A stretch of DNA of 64,000 nt from Zeimonas sediminis (GTDB lineage Bacteria; Pseudomonadota; Gammaproteobacteria; Burkholderiales; Burkholderiaceae_E), in the NCBI RefSeq assembly GCF_023721795.1, contig NZ_JAMQYE010000002.1, forward strand, positions 434,001 to 498,000, read 5' to 3'. The position numbers and the translations under genes were made by a program. Below are positions 1 through 12,500 of the stretch, piece by piece (positions within the stretch are counted from its first letter, which is position 1; each line of letters starts with the position of its first letter). Under the pieces are notes generated by a model that saw nothing but the letters and a program-made list of their open reading frames with translations, made no database searches and was not told where the DNA came from.

Positions 1-75
1 GAGGAAATCCTGGCGGCGGGCGAGAAGGTCAAGGTCTCGCGCGTCGAGACGATGCGGGCGGCAGGGCTGGCCTGA
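1..75 (+). CDS. C-terminal end of an unidentified protein (partial)
   Basis: The first 25 codons of the window form an open frame ending in TGA, and its last residues read EEILAAGEKVKVSRV and then ETMRAAGLA. The gene starts outside the window. The fragment is charged and short, and I do not recognise the family. It is followed at once by a strong GC hairpin, which fits the end of a transcription unit. Confidence 0.6.
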   Translation, partial: EEILAAGEKVKVSRVETMRAAGLA

Positions 76-81
76 TCCAGC

Positions 82-108
82 GGCGCCCGGGAGCGGTTCC
101 CGGGCGCC
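82..108 (+). terminator. GC-rich hairpin after the first gene
   Basis: An 11-bp perfect stem (82-92 pairing with 98-108) encloses a 5-nt loop. It starts a few bases after the stop codon of the partial gene. There is no T-run, so termination may need help or the hairpin may only protect the 3' end. Confidence 0.5.
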
Positions 109-126
109 TGCCTGCCCGAGACAGGC

Positions 127-151
127 GGCGGGCCCCGTTGCAGGGCCCGCC
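127..151 (-). terminator. hairpin downstream of hpf
   Basis: A 9-bp perfect stem (127-135 with 143-151) and 7-nt loop lie just beyond the hpf stop codon on the minus strand. The convergent layout with the preceding gene makes a termination role likely. A U-tract is absent. Confidence 0.45.
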
Positions 152-159
152 GGATCGCG

Positions 160-528
160 TCAGACCTCGGGGGATTCCGGCGCTTCGGCGACCGGCCGCT
201 GGCCCGGGTGGCGAACCTCGGCCTGCTTGCGCTTCACGTGATCCTCGACCTGGCGGCGGGCCGCCAGGAAGGCGTCGCGCACCGCGACGTTCGCGTCCTC
301 GTTGCGAACGTGGTTGACCACCAGGTTCGCGCCGGGAACGGTCACGTCGACCGTGACGGAAAACTGCTCGCCCTGCTGGCTGTGGTTGTGCGGCTTGTCG
401 ACCACGACGCGGCACGCGGTCATGTTCGGGTGGAACTGTTCGAGCTTGGCGGCCTTCTCCCGGATCAGGGCCTCGAGGGCGGGCGAAACGGGCATGTCGT
501 GGAAGCTGATCTGCAGGGGTATTTTCAT
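160..528 (-). CDS. hpf: ribosome hibernation promoting factor / RaiA family
   Basis: The 122-residue protein starts MKIPLQISFHDMPVS and belongs to the HPF/RaiA (S30AE) family, which binds the small ribosomal subunit near the decoding centre and inactivates ribosomes in stationary phase or stress. The S30AE fold covers about residues 1-105; a short charged tail follows, so this is a short-form protein without the dimerisation domain of long HPF. The start at 528 was chosen because homologues begin with the MKIPLQI strand; an upstream in-frame start would add 19 unrelated residues. AGGA lies 12 nt upstream, a slightly long spacing. The gene is not in the common rpoN neighbourhood. Confidence 0.85.
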   Translation of the reverse strand: MKIPLQISFHDMPVSPALEALIREKAAKLEQFHPNMTACRVVVDKPHNHSQQGEQFSVTVDVTVPGANLVVNHVRNEDANVAVRDAFLAARRQVEDHVKRKQAEVRHPGQRPVAEAPESPEV

Positions 529-596
529 CTTCGGCTTGCGTCCTTCGTGGAGTGTCTCGGCGAGCGGGGCGCCCTCCGGACGCACCCGCCTGCTGG

Positions 597-1118
597 CTAG
601 AGCTTACAACGCAGCGAGCCCAGGGCTTCCTCGAGCACCCGCAGGTGGCGGGTCTCGGCCAGCGCGAGCGCGAGCGCCCGGACCCGGATCTGGTCGTCGC
701 CCGCGCGGGCGGCGAGCTGCTCGAACGCGCTGCGCAGCCGTCGCTCGTGCGCGAGGGCGTCCTCCAGGGCGCGCGCGCACGCGCCCAGCGAGGCCTCGCC
801 GTCGCCACCGACGGCATTGCCGTCGCCGCGTCCGCCCCCCGCGCGTGCCGGCCTCCGGGCTTCGCGCCCGGCCGCCGCCCCCTCCGGGCGCGTGGCGCCG
901 ACGATCCGCACGAATTCCTCGCCGTCGAGCATCGGCAGCTCCCGGGCGAGCCGCTCGGCGTGCTGCTGCTCGCTTGCGCTGACCCGGGCGAGCGCCGGCG
1001 CGAGGCCGGGATCCCGCGTGGCCGCGCGCTCCGCAAGCTGCCGCCAGCGCGCCACGGCCTGCTGGCGCAGCGCAAGCGCGCTCGTCAGGGCGTTCTGGTC
1101 GGGTGTGGCGGTCTTCAT
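597..1118 (-). CDS. ferritin-like all-alpha protein
   Basis: The 173-residue protein is almost entirely helical and rich in Ala, Arg, Glu and Leu. It contains ASEQQHAERLAREL near residue 50 and a second acidic helix (ALEDALAHERRL) near residue 115, the pattern of ferritin-like four-helix bundles; an SEQQHA-type segment could supply metal ligands. I cannot see a full canonical iron-binding set, so the function is open. The start at 1118 (MKTATPDQNAL) avoids overlap with the divergent ABC gene. A low-complexity Ala/Gly/Arg linker sits between the two halves. The upstream region holds two palindromes described separately. Confidence 0.5.
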   Translation of the reverse strand: MKTATPDQNALTSALALRQQAVARWRQLAERAATRDPGLAPALARVSASEQQHAERLARELPMLDGEEFVRIVGATRPEGAAAGREARRPARAGGGRGDGNAVGGDGEASLGACARALEDALAHERRLRSAFEQLAARAGDDQIRVRALALALAETRHLRVLEEALGSLRCKL

Positions 1119-1182
1119 CCGGACTCGGAGGATCGGGTGCCGGAACCGGCTGGCGGGCCGATCCGGCCGGGCACGGCAGGTC

Positions 1183-1240
1183 ATTGAGGTCAATACGGAC
1201 TTTGCCCGGGCGGAAACCCGGAACGGTTGACCCGCGTCAA
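1183..1240. promoter_or_regulatory. two TTGA/TCAA palindromes in a divergent region
   Basis: ATTGA-GG-TCAAT lies at 1183-1194 and TTGAC-CCGC-GTCAA at 1227-1240. Both are perfect inverted repeats. The second has the size and half-sites of CRP/FNR-superfamily boxes (TTGAY-N4-RTCAA). They lie between the minus-strand ferritin-like gene (start 1118) and the plus-strand ABC operon (start 1342). No convincing -10 element at -41.5 is visible for either gene, so the target is uncertain. Confidence 0.4.
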
Positions 1241-1341
1241 GCGCTTCCGACATTGGCGCTACCGGCGCCTGATGCGTTAGAGTCGGGATTCCCCCGCCGG
1301 GCCGCGGGCGGGCACGAATACGAAACATCGGGAGACACTGC

Positions 1342-2397
<1,056 letters not shown>

Positions 2398-2438
2398 CCC
2401 GCGGCCGATCCCACCCCGCAAGACAAGGAGGAGACACC

Positions 2439-3758
2439 ATGACCCAACGCCGTGACTTTCTGAAGACCACCGCGGGCGTCGCCGCGGGCAGCGCGGTGGC
2501 CGCGCCCGCGCTGTGGATTCCCAGCGCGCATGCCCAGTGGAACAACCAGCCGGAGCCGGGCGCCAAGCTGCGCGTGCTGCGCTGGAAGCGCTTCGTTCAG
2601 GGCGACGAAGACCAGTACCTGGCCAACGTCAAGAAGTTCACCGAGAAGACCGGCATCGAGGTCCGCGTCGACAGCGAGAGCTGGGAAGATGTGCGCCCGA
2701 AGGCGGCGGTCGCGGCGAACACCGGCGCCGGCCCGGACATCATCCTGTCCACCAACGACGACGCCAACCTGTACCCCGAGAAGCTGGTCGACGTCACCGA
2801 CCTGGCCGACTACCTCGGCAAGAAGTACGGCGGCTGGTACCCGGTCTGCGAGCAGTACCTGCGCCCCGACGGCCAGCGCTGGATCGGCATCCCGCTGGGC
2901 GCGGCCGGCAACTGCATGGTCTACCGCACCAGCCAGCTGAAGGCGGCCGGCTTCGACTCCTTCCCGAAGGACACCGACGGCTTCCTGAAGATGTGCAAGG
3001 CGCTGAAGGAGAAGGGCACGCCGGTCGGCTTCGCGCTCGGCAACGCCACCGGCGACGGCAACACCTGGACCCACTGGCTGCTCTGGGCCTTCGGCGGCAG
3101 CCTGGTCGACAAGAACAACAACGTCGTCGTCAACAGCCCCGAGACGATCAAGGCGCTCGAGTACATCAAGGAGCTCTACTCGACCTTCGTGCCCGGCACG
3201 CTGTCCTGGCTCGACCCGAACAACAACAAGGCCTTCCTGGACGGCCAGGTCAGCGTCACCTGCAACGGCATCTCGGTGTACTACGCGGCCAAGACCTCGA
3301 AGGACCCGAAGATCAACGCGCTGGCGGCCGACATCAACCACGCGAACATGCCGATCGGACCGGCCGGCGTGCCGACCGAGTTCAACCTGTTCTTCAACCA
3401 GATGATCTTCAAGCACACGAAGTACCCGAAGGCTGCGAAGGAGTTCATCCGGTTCATGATGGAAGAAGAGCAGTACGGCCCGTGGATGCAGGCGGCGATC
3501 GGCTACGTGTCGCACCCGCTCGACGCGTACTCGAAGAACCCGATCTGGACGAGCGACCCGAAGCACACCCCGTACCGCGACGCCGTGAAGATCATGCGGC
3601 CGGGCGGCTGGCCGGGCAAGCTGGGCTACGCCTCGGCGGGCGCGATGGCCGACTTCATCGTGGTCAACATGATGGCCGAGGCCGCCTCGGGCCAGCGCTC
3701 GCCGAAGGAAGCCGCCGAGCGCGCCCAGAAGCGCGCCGAGCGCTACTACAAGGTCTGA
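2439..3758 (+). CDS. Tat-exported ABC transporter sugar-binding protein
   Basis: This 439-residue extracellular solute-binding protein (family 1, MalE/UgpB-like) captures the substrate in the periplasm for the permeases that follow. The N-terminus MTQRRDFLKTTAGVAAG is a twin-arginine signal (RRDFLK), with cleavage likely after SAHA near residue 33, so the protein is probably folded before export. The ATG is preceded by AAGGAGGAG. Tryptophans and aromatic residues typical of sugar sites are spread through the mature part. A strong hairpin follows, as is common after binding-protein genes that must be expressed more than their permeases. Confidence 0.88.
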   Translation: MTQRRDFLKTTAGVAAGSAVAAPALWIPSAHAQWNNQPEPGAKLRVLRWKRFVQGDEDQYLANVKKFTEKTGIEVRVDSESWEDVRPKAAVAANTGAGPDIILSTNDDANLYPEKLVDVTDLADYLGKKYGGWYPVCEQYLRPDGQRWIGIPLGAAGNCMVYRTSQLKAAGFDSFPKDTDGFLKMCKALKEKGTPVGFALGNATGDGNTWTHWLLWAFGGSLVDKNNNVVVNSPETIKALEYIKELYSTFVPGTLSWLDPNNNKAFLDGQVSVTCNGISVYYAAKTSKDPKINALAADINHANMPIGPAGVPTEFNLFFNQMIFKHTKYPKAAKEFIRFMMEEEQYGPWMQAAIGYVSHPLDAYSKNPIWTSDPKHTPYRDAVKIMRPGGWPGKLGYASAGAMADFIVVNMMAEAASGQRSPKEAAERAQKRAERYYKV

Positions 3759-3790
3759 GCCGGGAAAGTCTCCGGCGCTCCTCGTAGCGC

Positions 3791-3819
3791 GCCCCCGCCG
3801 GCCCTGCGCCGGCGGGGGC
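3791..3819 (+). terminator. 12-bp GC hairpin between binding-protein and permease genes
   Basis: The stem 3791-3802/3808-3819 is perfect, with a 5-nt loop. It has no T-run and the downstream permeases clearly belong to the same operon. It therefore more likely causes partial termination or protects the 3' end of the binding-protein message than acts as a full stop. Confidence 0.55.
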
Positions 3820-3846
3820 CTCGTCCAACCCTCACGGCCGAACGAC

Positions 3847-4749
3847 GTGCTCGACAGAATCCTGAACAACCGCAATGCGCTGGGCCTGCTGTTCATGCTG
3901 CCGGCGGCCGTGCTGCTCCTGCTGTTCCTGACCTATCCGCTGGGGCTCGGCGTGTGGCTGGGCTTCACCGACACCAAGATCGGCCGCGGCGGCTCGTTCA
4001 TCGGCCTCGAGAACTACGAATTCCTCTTCGGCGACAGCGTCGCGCGCCTGTCGCTGTTCAACACGCTGTTCTACACGATCGTCGCCAGCATCCTGAAGTT
4101 CCTGCTCGGGCTCTGGCTGGCGCTGCTGCTGAACAAGCACCTGCCGTTCAAGAGCTTCTTCCGGGCGGTCATCCTGCTGCCCTGGATCGTGCCCACCGCG
4201 CTGTCGGCGATCGCGTTCTGGTGGATCTACGACGCCCAGTTCTCGGTGATCAGCTGGGTCCTCGCGCGCATGGGCCTGATCGACGAGTACATCAACTTCC
4301 TCGGCGACCCGTGGATGGCGAGGTTCTCCACGATCGCCGCCAACGTCTGGCGCGGCATTCCCTTCGTGGCGATCTCGCTGCTGGCCGGCCTGCAGACGAT
4401 CTCGCCCAGCCTGTACGAGGCCGCGGCGATCGACGGCGCCACGCCCTGGCAGCAGTTCCGCAACATCACGCTGCCGATGCTCACGCCGATCATCGCGGTC
4501 GTGATGACCTTCTCGGTGCTGTTCACCTTCACCGACTTCCAGCTGATCTACGTGCTGACCCGCGGCGGGCCGCTGAACGCCACGCACCTGATGGCCACGC
4601 TGTCCTTCCAGCGCGCGATCCCGGGCGGCGCGCTCGGCGAAGGCGCCGCGCTGGCGATTTCGATGGTGCCCTTCCTGCTCGCGGCGATCATGTTCAGCTA
4701 CTTCGGGCTGCAGCGCCGCGCCTGGCAGCAGGGCGGCAGCGACCGCTGA
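3847..4749 (+). CDS. sugar ABC transporter permease, UgpA/MalF type
   Basis: A 300-residue inner membrane protein with about six membrane segments, the first being LLFMLPAAVLLLLFLTYPLG. The EAA loop that docks the ATPase is EAAAIDGATPWQQFRNITLP (near residue 195). Translation begins at GTG (MLDRILNNRN) with no clear ribosome-binding site. It pairs with the next gene to form the transmembrane channel of the importer encoded from 1342. The spacing from the binding-protein gene is 88 bases and holds a strong hairpin. Confidence 0.88.
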   Translation: MLDRILNNRNALGLLFMLPAAVLLLLFLTYPLGLGVWLGFTDTKIGRGGSFIGLENYEFLFGDSVARLSLFNTLFYTIVASILKFLLGLWLALLLNKHLPFKSFFRAVILLPWIVPTALSAIAFWWIYDAQFSVISWVLARMGLIDEYINFLGDPWMARFSTIAANVWRGIPFVAISLLAGLQTISPSLYEAAAIDGATPWQQFRNITLPMLTPIIAVVMTFSVLFTFTDFQLIYVLTRGGPLNATHLMATLSFQRAIPGGALGEGAALAISMVPFLLAAIMFSYFGLQRRAWQQGGSDR

Positions 4750-4800
4750 GCCGGCACGACGCCACCGACAAGACTTCGAACACGGGGAGCATTCGCCGAC

Positions 4801-5670
4801 ATGGCCGAACAGAAGGAAACCAGCGGCATGGACTACCTGCAGTCGCTGCCGCGCAGGTGGGTCACCGTCTACATCCCGCTCGGGATCTTCGTCTTCGTGC
4901 TGCTGTTCCCGTTCTACTGGATGGGGATGACCTCGTTCAAGCCGAACGAGGAGCTGCTCGACCGCGACGGCAACCCGTTCTGGCTGAACAGCCCCACGCT
5001 CGACCACTTCCACAAGCTGCTGTTCGAGACGCCCTACCCCGAGTGGCTGCTGAACACGATGATCGTGTCGGTGGTGTCCACCTTCTTCTCGCTGTTCGCC
5101 TCGGTGCTGGCGGCCTACGCGATCGAGCGGCTGCGCTTCCAGGGCGCCAAGCCGACCGGCTTGGCGATCTTCTTCGCCTACCTGGTGCCGCCCAGCATCC
5201 TGTTCATCCCGCTGGCGGCCATCGTGTTCAACCTGGGCCTGTTCGACACCCGCTGGGCGCTGATCCTCACCTACCCGACCTTCCTGATCCCGTTCTGCAC
5301 CTGGCTGCTGATGGGCTACTTCCGCTCGATTCCCTACGAGCTCGAGGAGTGCGCGCTGATCGACGGCGCCACCCGCTGGGAGATCCTGGTCAAGATCATC
5401 CTGCCGCTCGCGGTGCCGGGCCTGATCTCGGCCGGCATCTTCGCGTTCACGCTGTCCTGGAACGAGTTCATCTACGCGCTCACCTTCGTGTCGTCGTCAG
5501 AGGTGAAGACGGTTCCGGTCGGCGTGATCACCGAACTGGTCGAAGGCGACGTTTACCACTGGGGATCGCTGATGGCCGGCGCGCTGCTCGGGTCGCTCCC
5601 GGTGGCGGTGATCTACTCCTTCTTCGTCGAGTACTACGTCTCCGGCATGACCGGCGCGGTCAAGGAGTAG
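4801..5670 (+). CDS. sugar ABC transporter permease, UgpE/MalG type
   Basis: A 289-residue inner membrane protein and the second permease of the importer. It starts MAEQKETSGMDYLQSL after a GGGGAG site. The first membrane segment (VYIPLGIFVFVLLFPFYWMG) is followed by the periplasmic loop typical of MalG-type subunits. The EAA loop is EECALIDGATRWEILVKIIL (near residue 180), with the usual Gly in GAT. Only two bases separate its stop from the start of the dehydratase gene, so the enzyme and transporter are made together. Confidence 0.88.
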   Translation: MAEQKETSGMDYLQSLPRRWVTVYIPLGIFVFVLLFPFYWMGMTSFKPNEELLDRDGNPFWLNSPTLDHFHKLLFETPYPEWLLNTMIVSVVSTFFSLFASVLAAYAIERLRFQGAKPTGLAIFFAYLVPPSILFIPLAAIVFNLGLFDTRWALILTYPTFLIPFCTWLLMGYFRSIPYELEECALIDGATRWEILVKIILPLAVPGLISAGIFAFTLSWNEFIYALTFVSSSEVKTVPVGVITELVEGDVYHWGSLMAGALLGSLPVAVIYSFFVEYYVSGMTGAVKE

Positions 5671-5672
5671 CC

Positions 5673-7406
<1,734 letters not shown>

Positions 7407-7458
7407 GGCCCGGGCAGGCCCTGCCGACCCCGATAACGGCTCCGGGGAGCGCGCGTTC

Positions 7459-8349
7459 TCAGATCAGGCGCTTGCGGAAGAAGGCCAGGGTGCGCTCCCA
7501 GGACAGCTTAGCGGCCGCCTCGTCGTAGCGCGGCGTGGAGTCGTTGTGGAAGCCGTGCTGGGTGCCGGGGTACACGTGCATCTCGTGCGGCACCCCGGCC
7601 TGCTTCAGCGCCGCCTCGAAGGCCGGCCGCATCGCGTTGATCCGCTCGTCCTTCTCGGCATAGTGGACCAGCAGCGGCGCCGCGATCTTCGGGACGCTCG
7701 CGGTCTCGGCCGCGGCGCCGTAGTACGGCACGCCCGCCTGCATGTCGGCGCCCAGCTCGGTGGCCAGCCAGTTCGTCGTCCCGCCGCCCCAGCAGAAGCC
7801 GGTCACGCCCAGCCTGCCTGAGGACAGCGGATGCGCCTTCAGGAAGCGCGCGCCGTTCAGCATGTCGGTGCGCAGCTTCGGCTGGTCGAGCTTCGCCTGC
7901 ATCGCGCGGCCGTCGTCGTCGTTGCCCGGATAGCCGCCGAGCGGGGACAGGCCGTCGGGCGCCAGCGCGAGGAAGCCCTCGACCGCGAGCCGGCGCGCGA
8001 CGTCCTCGATGTACGGGTTCAGCCCGCGGTTCTCGTGGATGACCAGCACGGCGGGAAAGGGCCCGGCGCCGGCCGGCTGCACCAGGTAGCCCCGCATCTG
8101 CCCGGAGTTGCCGCCGGGCGACGGGTAATCGACGTAGCGGGCCTTGATGCGCGAATCGGTGAAGGAGATCGTCTGCGCGGCCGCGTAGTTCGGCAGCAGC
8201 GCATGGGCCATCGCCAGCCCGCCGGCCGTCACCGCGGCAGCGCGGGCCAGGAAGGTGCGCCGGTCGATCCGGCCGTGGCAGTACTCGTCGTAGAGATCGA
8301 ACACGCGCTGGTCGATCTCGAGCTGCGTCAGCGCTTGCGGTGCGTTCAT
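7459..8349 (-). CDS. dienelactone hydrolase family protein with Tat-like signal
   Basis: A 296-residue alpha/beta hydrolase. The triad is visible: Cys186 in GFCWGGG, Asp234 in EKDERI and His265 in TQHGF, the Cys-Asp-His set of dienelactone hydrolases. The N-terminus carries an unusually long n-region and then RIDRRTFLARAAAV near residues 27-40, a twin-arginine motif before an Ala-rich segment ending near AAAQT, so periplasmic export by Tat is likely. This arrangement is common in a YghX-like subgroup of unknown substrate. The ATG has GGGGGA upstream. It converges with the dehydratase operon. Confidence 0.85.
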   Translation of the reverse strand: MNAPQALTQLEIDQRVFDLYDEYCHGRIDRRTFLARAAAVTAGGLAMAHALLPNYAAAQTISFTDSRIKARYVDYPSPGGNSGQMRGYLVQPAGAGPFPAVLVIHENRGLNPYIEDVARRLAVEGFLALAPDGLSPLGGYPGNDDDGRAMQAKLDQPKLRTDMLNGARFLKAHPLSSGRLGVTGFCWGGGTTNWLATELGADMQAGVPYYGAAAETASVPKIAAPLLVHYAEKDERINAMRPAFEAALKQAGVPHEMHVYPGTQHGFHNDSTPRYDEAAAKLSWERTLAFFRKRLI

Positions 8350-8521
8350 CGCCGTCCCCCGTTGCGGTCACCCGCGAAAGATCACCCGGACGATGGATGG
8401 TCACCCGAAGCGAGGGGGACTTTCAACCGCGCCGCAGCAGGCCGACGAGCAACAGGGCGGCCCGAAGCAGCCGACTCCACGGCCGAACCGGGCCGCGGGA
8501 CGCCCGGCCCTTGCGACCGAG

Positions 8522-9049
8522 TCAGAGCAGCGACGATGGCATGGCGCCTTCGATGCCGAGCAGCGCGCGCTTGCGCGGCAGCCCCCCGCCGAAACCGGTC
8601 AGCGAACCGTCGCTGCCGACGATCCGGTGACAGGGAACGACGATGGACACCGGGTTGCGCCCGATCGCGCCGCCGACCGCCCGTACGGCCCGCGGCCGCC
8701 CGATTCGCGCCGCGATCTCGCCGTAGGTGCTCGTGGCGCCGAATGGGATGGCGAGCAGGGCCTGCCAGACCTCGCGCTGAAAGGGCGTGCCGACGAGTTC
8801 CAGCGGCAGGTCGAAGCGCCGGCGGCGGCCGTCGAAGTACTCCCGCAGTTGCCCGCTCGCCCGGTCGAGCACGGTCGCGTCCTCGGCATGCGCTTGCCGG
8901 TCCTCGCCAGGCGCCAGGCCCAGATCGGGCTCGTCCCGCTGGCCCTCGAAGTAGAGCCCGGTCAGGCGGCCGCGCGCGGCGACCAGCAACACGCGGCCGA
9001 GCGGCGAGTCGACGCGCCGGAAGGAGGCGGCGGAAGCCTCCGGCTTCAC
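8522..9049 (-). CDS. ogt: methylated-DNA--[protein]-cysteine S-methyltransferase
   Basis: The 175-residue protein repairs O6-alkylguanine by moving the alkyl group to its own cysteine, a suicide reaction. The acceptor Cys140 lies in IVVPCHRIVG; the helix-turn-helix segment TSTYGEIAARIGRPRAVRAVG precedes it and GNP-type spacing is normal (GRNPVSIVVPC). The N-terminal Ada_N-like ribonuclease-fold part is short, as in Ogt. The start codon is GTG and shares bases with the stop of the upstream GNAT gene (GTGA), so the two are translationally coupled. Confidence 0.9.
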   Translation of the reverse strand: MKPEASAASFRRVDSPLGRVLLVAARGRLTGLYFEGQRDEPDLGLAPGEDRQAHAEDATVLDRASGQLREYFDGRRRRFDLPLELVGTPFQREVWQALLAIPFGATSTYGEIAARIGRPRAVRAVGGAIGRNPVSIVVPCHRIVGSDGSLTGFGGGLPRKRALLGIEGAMPSSLL

Positions 9050-9549
9050 AGCAGCTTGCGGTACTGGATGAAGCCGGGCCGGTCGGCGACCCGGTCGTAG
9101 AGCATCCGGCCCGCGTAGTTCGTTTCCTGGGTCAGCCACCAGACCCGGCTGGCCCCCGCCTCGGCGGCGCGCTGGTAGACCGCCTCGATCAGCGCCCGGC
9201 CCACGCCCCGGCCGCGCGCCTCCGGCACCGTGAACAGGTCCTGCAGATAGCAGTAGGGGCCGGCCGTCCAGCAGGAGCGATGGAAGACGTAGTGCACGAT
9301 GCCGAGCAGGCGCGGGCGGTCGCCGTCCGCCGCGGCCTCGCCGGCGCCCGACGCACCGGCCTCGCCGGCAGCGAACGCGCCCATCGCGTGCATCGGCTCG
9401 CTCGAATCGTGGAAGCGCGCCCAGGTCAGGTCGCTGACCTCGTCCGGAATCTCGACCCCGTAGAACTGCTGGTAGCCGCGCCACAGCGGCCACCACTTCT
9501 CCTTCTCGTCGGCCCGCAGAGGCCGAACGACCCACCGCCCGTCCGTCAT
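9046..9549 (-). CDS. GNAT family N-acetyltransferase
   Basis: A 167-residue GNAT enzyme using acetyl-CoA. The acyl-CoA loop is VPEARGRGVGRALIEAVYQ (near residues 108-126), preceded by the strand YCYLQDLFTV. An Ala/Gly-rich insertion (about residues 60-77) separates the first two strands and is absent from tight homologues, probably a surface loop. The substrate is unknown. A long purine-rich leader with GGGAGAAGAAG precedes the ATG. The stop overlaps the ogt start. Confidence 0.82.
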   Translation of the reverse strand: MTDGRWVVRPLRADEKEKWWPLWRGYQQFYGVEIPDEVSDLTWARFHDSSEPMHAMGAFAAGEAGASGAGEAAADGDRPRLLGIVHYVFHRSCWTAGPYCYLQDLFTVPEARGRGVGRALIEAVYQRAAEAGASRVWWLTQETNYAGRMLYDRVADRPGFIQYRKLL

Positions 9550-9589
9550 CTTCTTCTCCCTTCCGCCCTCTCTCTTCCCCCTTCCCCGA

Positions 9590-12500
9590 TCAGTACTCGA
9601 CCAGCAGGTCGTGCGCCTCCACCGTGTCGCCGGACTTCACGTGGACCGCCTTCACCGTGCCGTCCCGCTCGGCGCGGATCTGGGTTTCCATCTTCATCGC
9701 CTCGATCGAGACCAGCGGATCGCCGGCGCGGACCTTCTGGCCGGCCTTCACCGCCACCGTCACGATCATTCCCGGCATCGGCGCCGGCACTTGCGAGGGA
9801 TCTGTCGGGTCGGCCTGGCGCCGCTTCGCCGCCCGCGCAGCGCCGGCCTTCTCGACCCGCATCGTGCGCGGCTGGCCGTTGAGCTCGAAGAAGACCCGCA
9901 CCAGGCCCTCTTCCTCGGCGGGCGCGGTGCCCTGCATCCTCACGACCAGCGTCTTGCCCGGGTCGATGTCGATCGAGATCTCCTCGCGCTCGCGCATGCC
10001 GTAGAAGAAGGCCTGGGTCGGCAGCACGGACACGTCGCCGTAGTGGCGCCGGTGCTCGGCGTAGTCGCGGAACACCTTCGGGTACATCAGCCAGGACGAC
10101 AGGTCGTCGTCGCTCACCTGCCGGCCCGCCGCCTTCGCGGCCTCCTCGCGCGCGAGCTCCAGGTCGGCCGGCGCCAGCCGGTCGCCCGGCCGATAGGGCT
10201 TAGGCGGCTCGGCGAGGATCGGATTGGCGCTGTCGCACTTGAGGATCTTGCGCGACAGCGCCGCCGGAAAGCCGTCCGGCGGGAAGCCGAGCTCGCCCTT
10301 GAACAGCGACACCACGCTCTCGGGAAAGGCGACTTCGCGAGCCGGGTCGGCGACGTCGGCCGCGTCGAGGTCGTTGGCCACCATGAACAGCGCCATGTCG
10401 CCGACGACCTTCGAGGTCGGCGTCACCTTGACGATGTCGCCGAACAGCTGGTTGACCTCGGCGTAGGCCTGCGCGACCTCGGGCCAGCGGTGCTCCAGGC
10501 CCAGCGCCCGGGCCTGCTCGCGCAGGTTCGTGTACTGGCCGCCCGGCATCTCGTGCCGGTAGACGTCCGACGTGCCGGCGCGGATGTCGGACTCGAAGGG
10601 CGCGTAGAGCCGGCGCACGCCTTCCCAGTAGTGCGAGATCGCCTGCATCGACTCGCGATCGATGCCCGGGTCGCGGTCGCCGCCCTCGAGCGCGGCGACG
10701 ATCGCGCCGAGGTTGGGCTGCGAGGTCAGGCCGCTCATCGCGTCCATCGCGCCATCGACCGCGTCGGCGCCGGCCTCGATCGCCGCCAGCACCGAGGCCA
10801 CCGACGCGCCGCTGGTGTCGTGCGTGTGAAAGTGCACCGGCAGGCCGGTCTCGGCCTTCAGCGCGGCCACCAGCTCGCGCGCCGCCCGCGGCCGGCACAC
10901 GCCGGACATGTCCTTGACGCCGATGATCTGCACGCCGGCGCGCTGCAGCTGCTTCGCGATGTCGAGGTAGTACATCAGGTCGTACTTGGAGCGCGAGCGG
11001 TCGAACAGGTCGCCGGTGTAGCAGATCGCGCCCTCGCACAGCGCGCCGGCCTCGTTGACCGCGTCGATCGCCACGCGCATGTTCTCGACCCAGTTCAGCG
11101 AGTCGAACACGCGGAACAGGTCGATGCCGCCGGCTGCCGCCCGGCCGACGAAATGCCGGACCACGTTGTCCGGGTAGTTCGTGTAGCCGACCGCGTTGCT
11201 GCCCCGCAGCAGCATCTGGAACAGGATGTTCGGCACCGCCTCGCGCAGGCGCGCCAGGCGCTCCCACGGGTCTTCCTTCAGGAATCGCAGCGCCACGTCG
11301 AAGGTGGCGCCGCCCCAGCACTCGAGCGAGAACAGCTGCGGCAGCATCCGCGCGTAATAGGGCGCGATCCGCTGCATGTCGATCGTGCGCATCCGCGTCG
11401 CGAGCAGCGACTGGTGGGCGTCGCGCATCGTGGTGTCGGTCAGCAGGACCCGGCCGCTCGCGCCCATCCACTCGGCGAACTTCGCCGGGCCGAGCTGGCG
11501 CAGCAGGTCGCGGGTGCCCGGCGGCGGCTTGACCGCCAGGTCGATCGGCTCGCCGGGCTGCGCGACCGGGTTGACGACGGCGCGGCTGCCCGCGATCGAG
11601 CGCGCGCCGGCTTCGGGCTTCAGCGACACGACGCCCTGGGCGGTTGCCGAGCCCGCGGGCCAGCGCCTGGGCAGCCCGACGTGCACGTGCGAGAGGTCGG
11701 GCCTGGCGCGGCCCTTCATGTCGGGATGCCCGTTGACGGTCACGTCGCCGATGTAGCGCAGAAGGCGCGTCGCGCGGTCGCGCCGCTTCGGGAAGCGGAA
11801 CAGCTCGGGCGTGTCGTCGATGAAGCGCGTGGTGACCGTGCCGGCCGCGAAGTCCGGGTGGTTGATCACGTTCTCGACGAACTGCAGGTTGGTCGCGACG
11901 CCGCGGATCCGGAATTCGCGCAAGCCGCGGTCCATCCGGCGGATCGCCTCCTGCGCGGTCGGCGCCCACGCGGTGACCTTGACCAGCAGCGAGTCGTAGT
12001 AGGGCGTGATCACCGCGCCGGTGTAGGCGGTGCCGCCGTCGAGCCGCAACCCGAATCCGGCGGCGCTGCGGTAGGCCGAGATCCGGCCGTAGTCCGGCGT
12101 GAAACCGTTCTCCGGGTCCTCGGTGGTGATCCGGCACTGCAGCGCGTGGCCGTTCAGCCGGATCGCGTCCTGCGCGGGCACCGGGCCCCCGGACTCGCCG
12201 ATCCGCGCGCCTTCGCTGATGCGGATCTGCGCCTTCACGATGTCGATGCCGGTGACCATCTCGGTGACCGTGTGCTCGACCTGGATCCGCGGGTTGACCT
12301 CGATGAACCAGAAGTCGCCGGAGTCGGCGTCCATCAGGAACTCGACGGTGCCCGCGTGGGTGTAGCCGACCGCGCGGCCCAGCTTCAGCGCGGCCTCGCA
12401 AAGCGCGGCGCGGCGCGCGTCGTCGAGATACGGCGCCGGCGCGCGCTCGACCACCTTCTGGTTGCGCCGCTGCACCGAGCAGTCGCGCTCGAACAGGTGG

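Noticed and set aside
7427-7455. A possible hairpin between the dehydratase and the dienelactone hydrolase genes
   Set aside because: Only a 5-bp CCCCG/CGGGG stem with a 10-base loop can be drawn, too weak in such GC-rich DNA to call a terminator.
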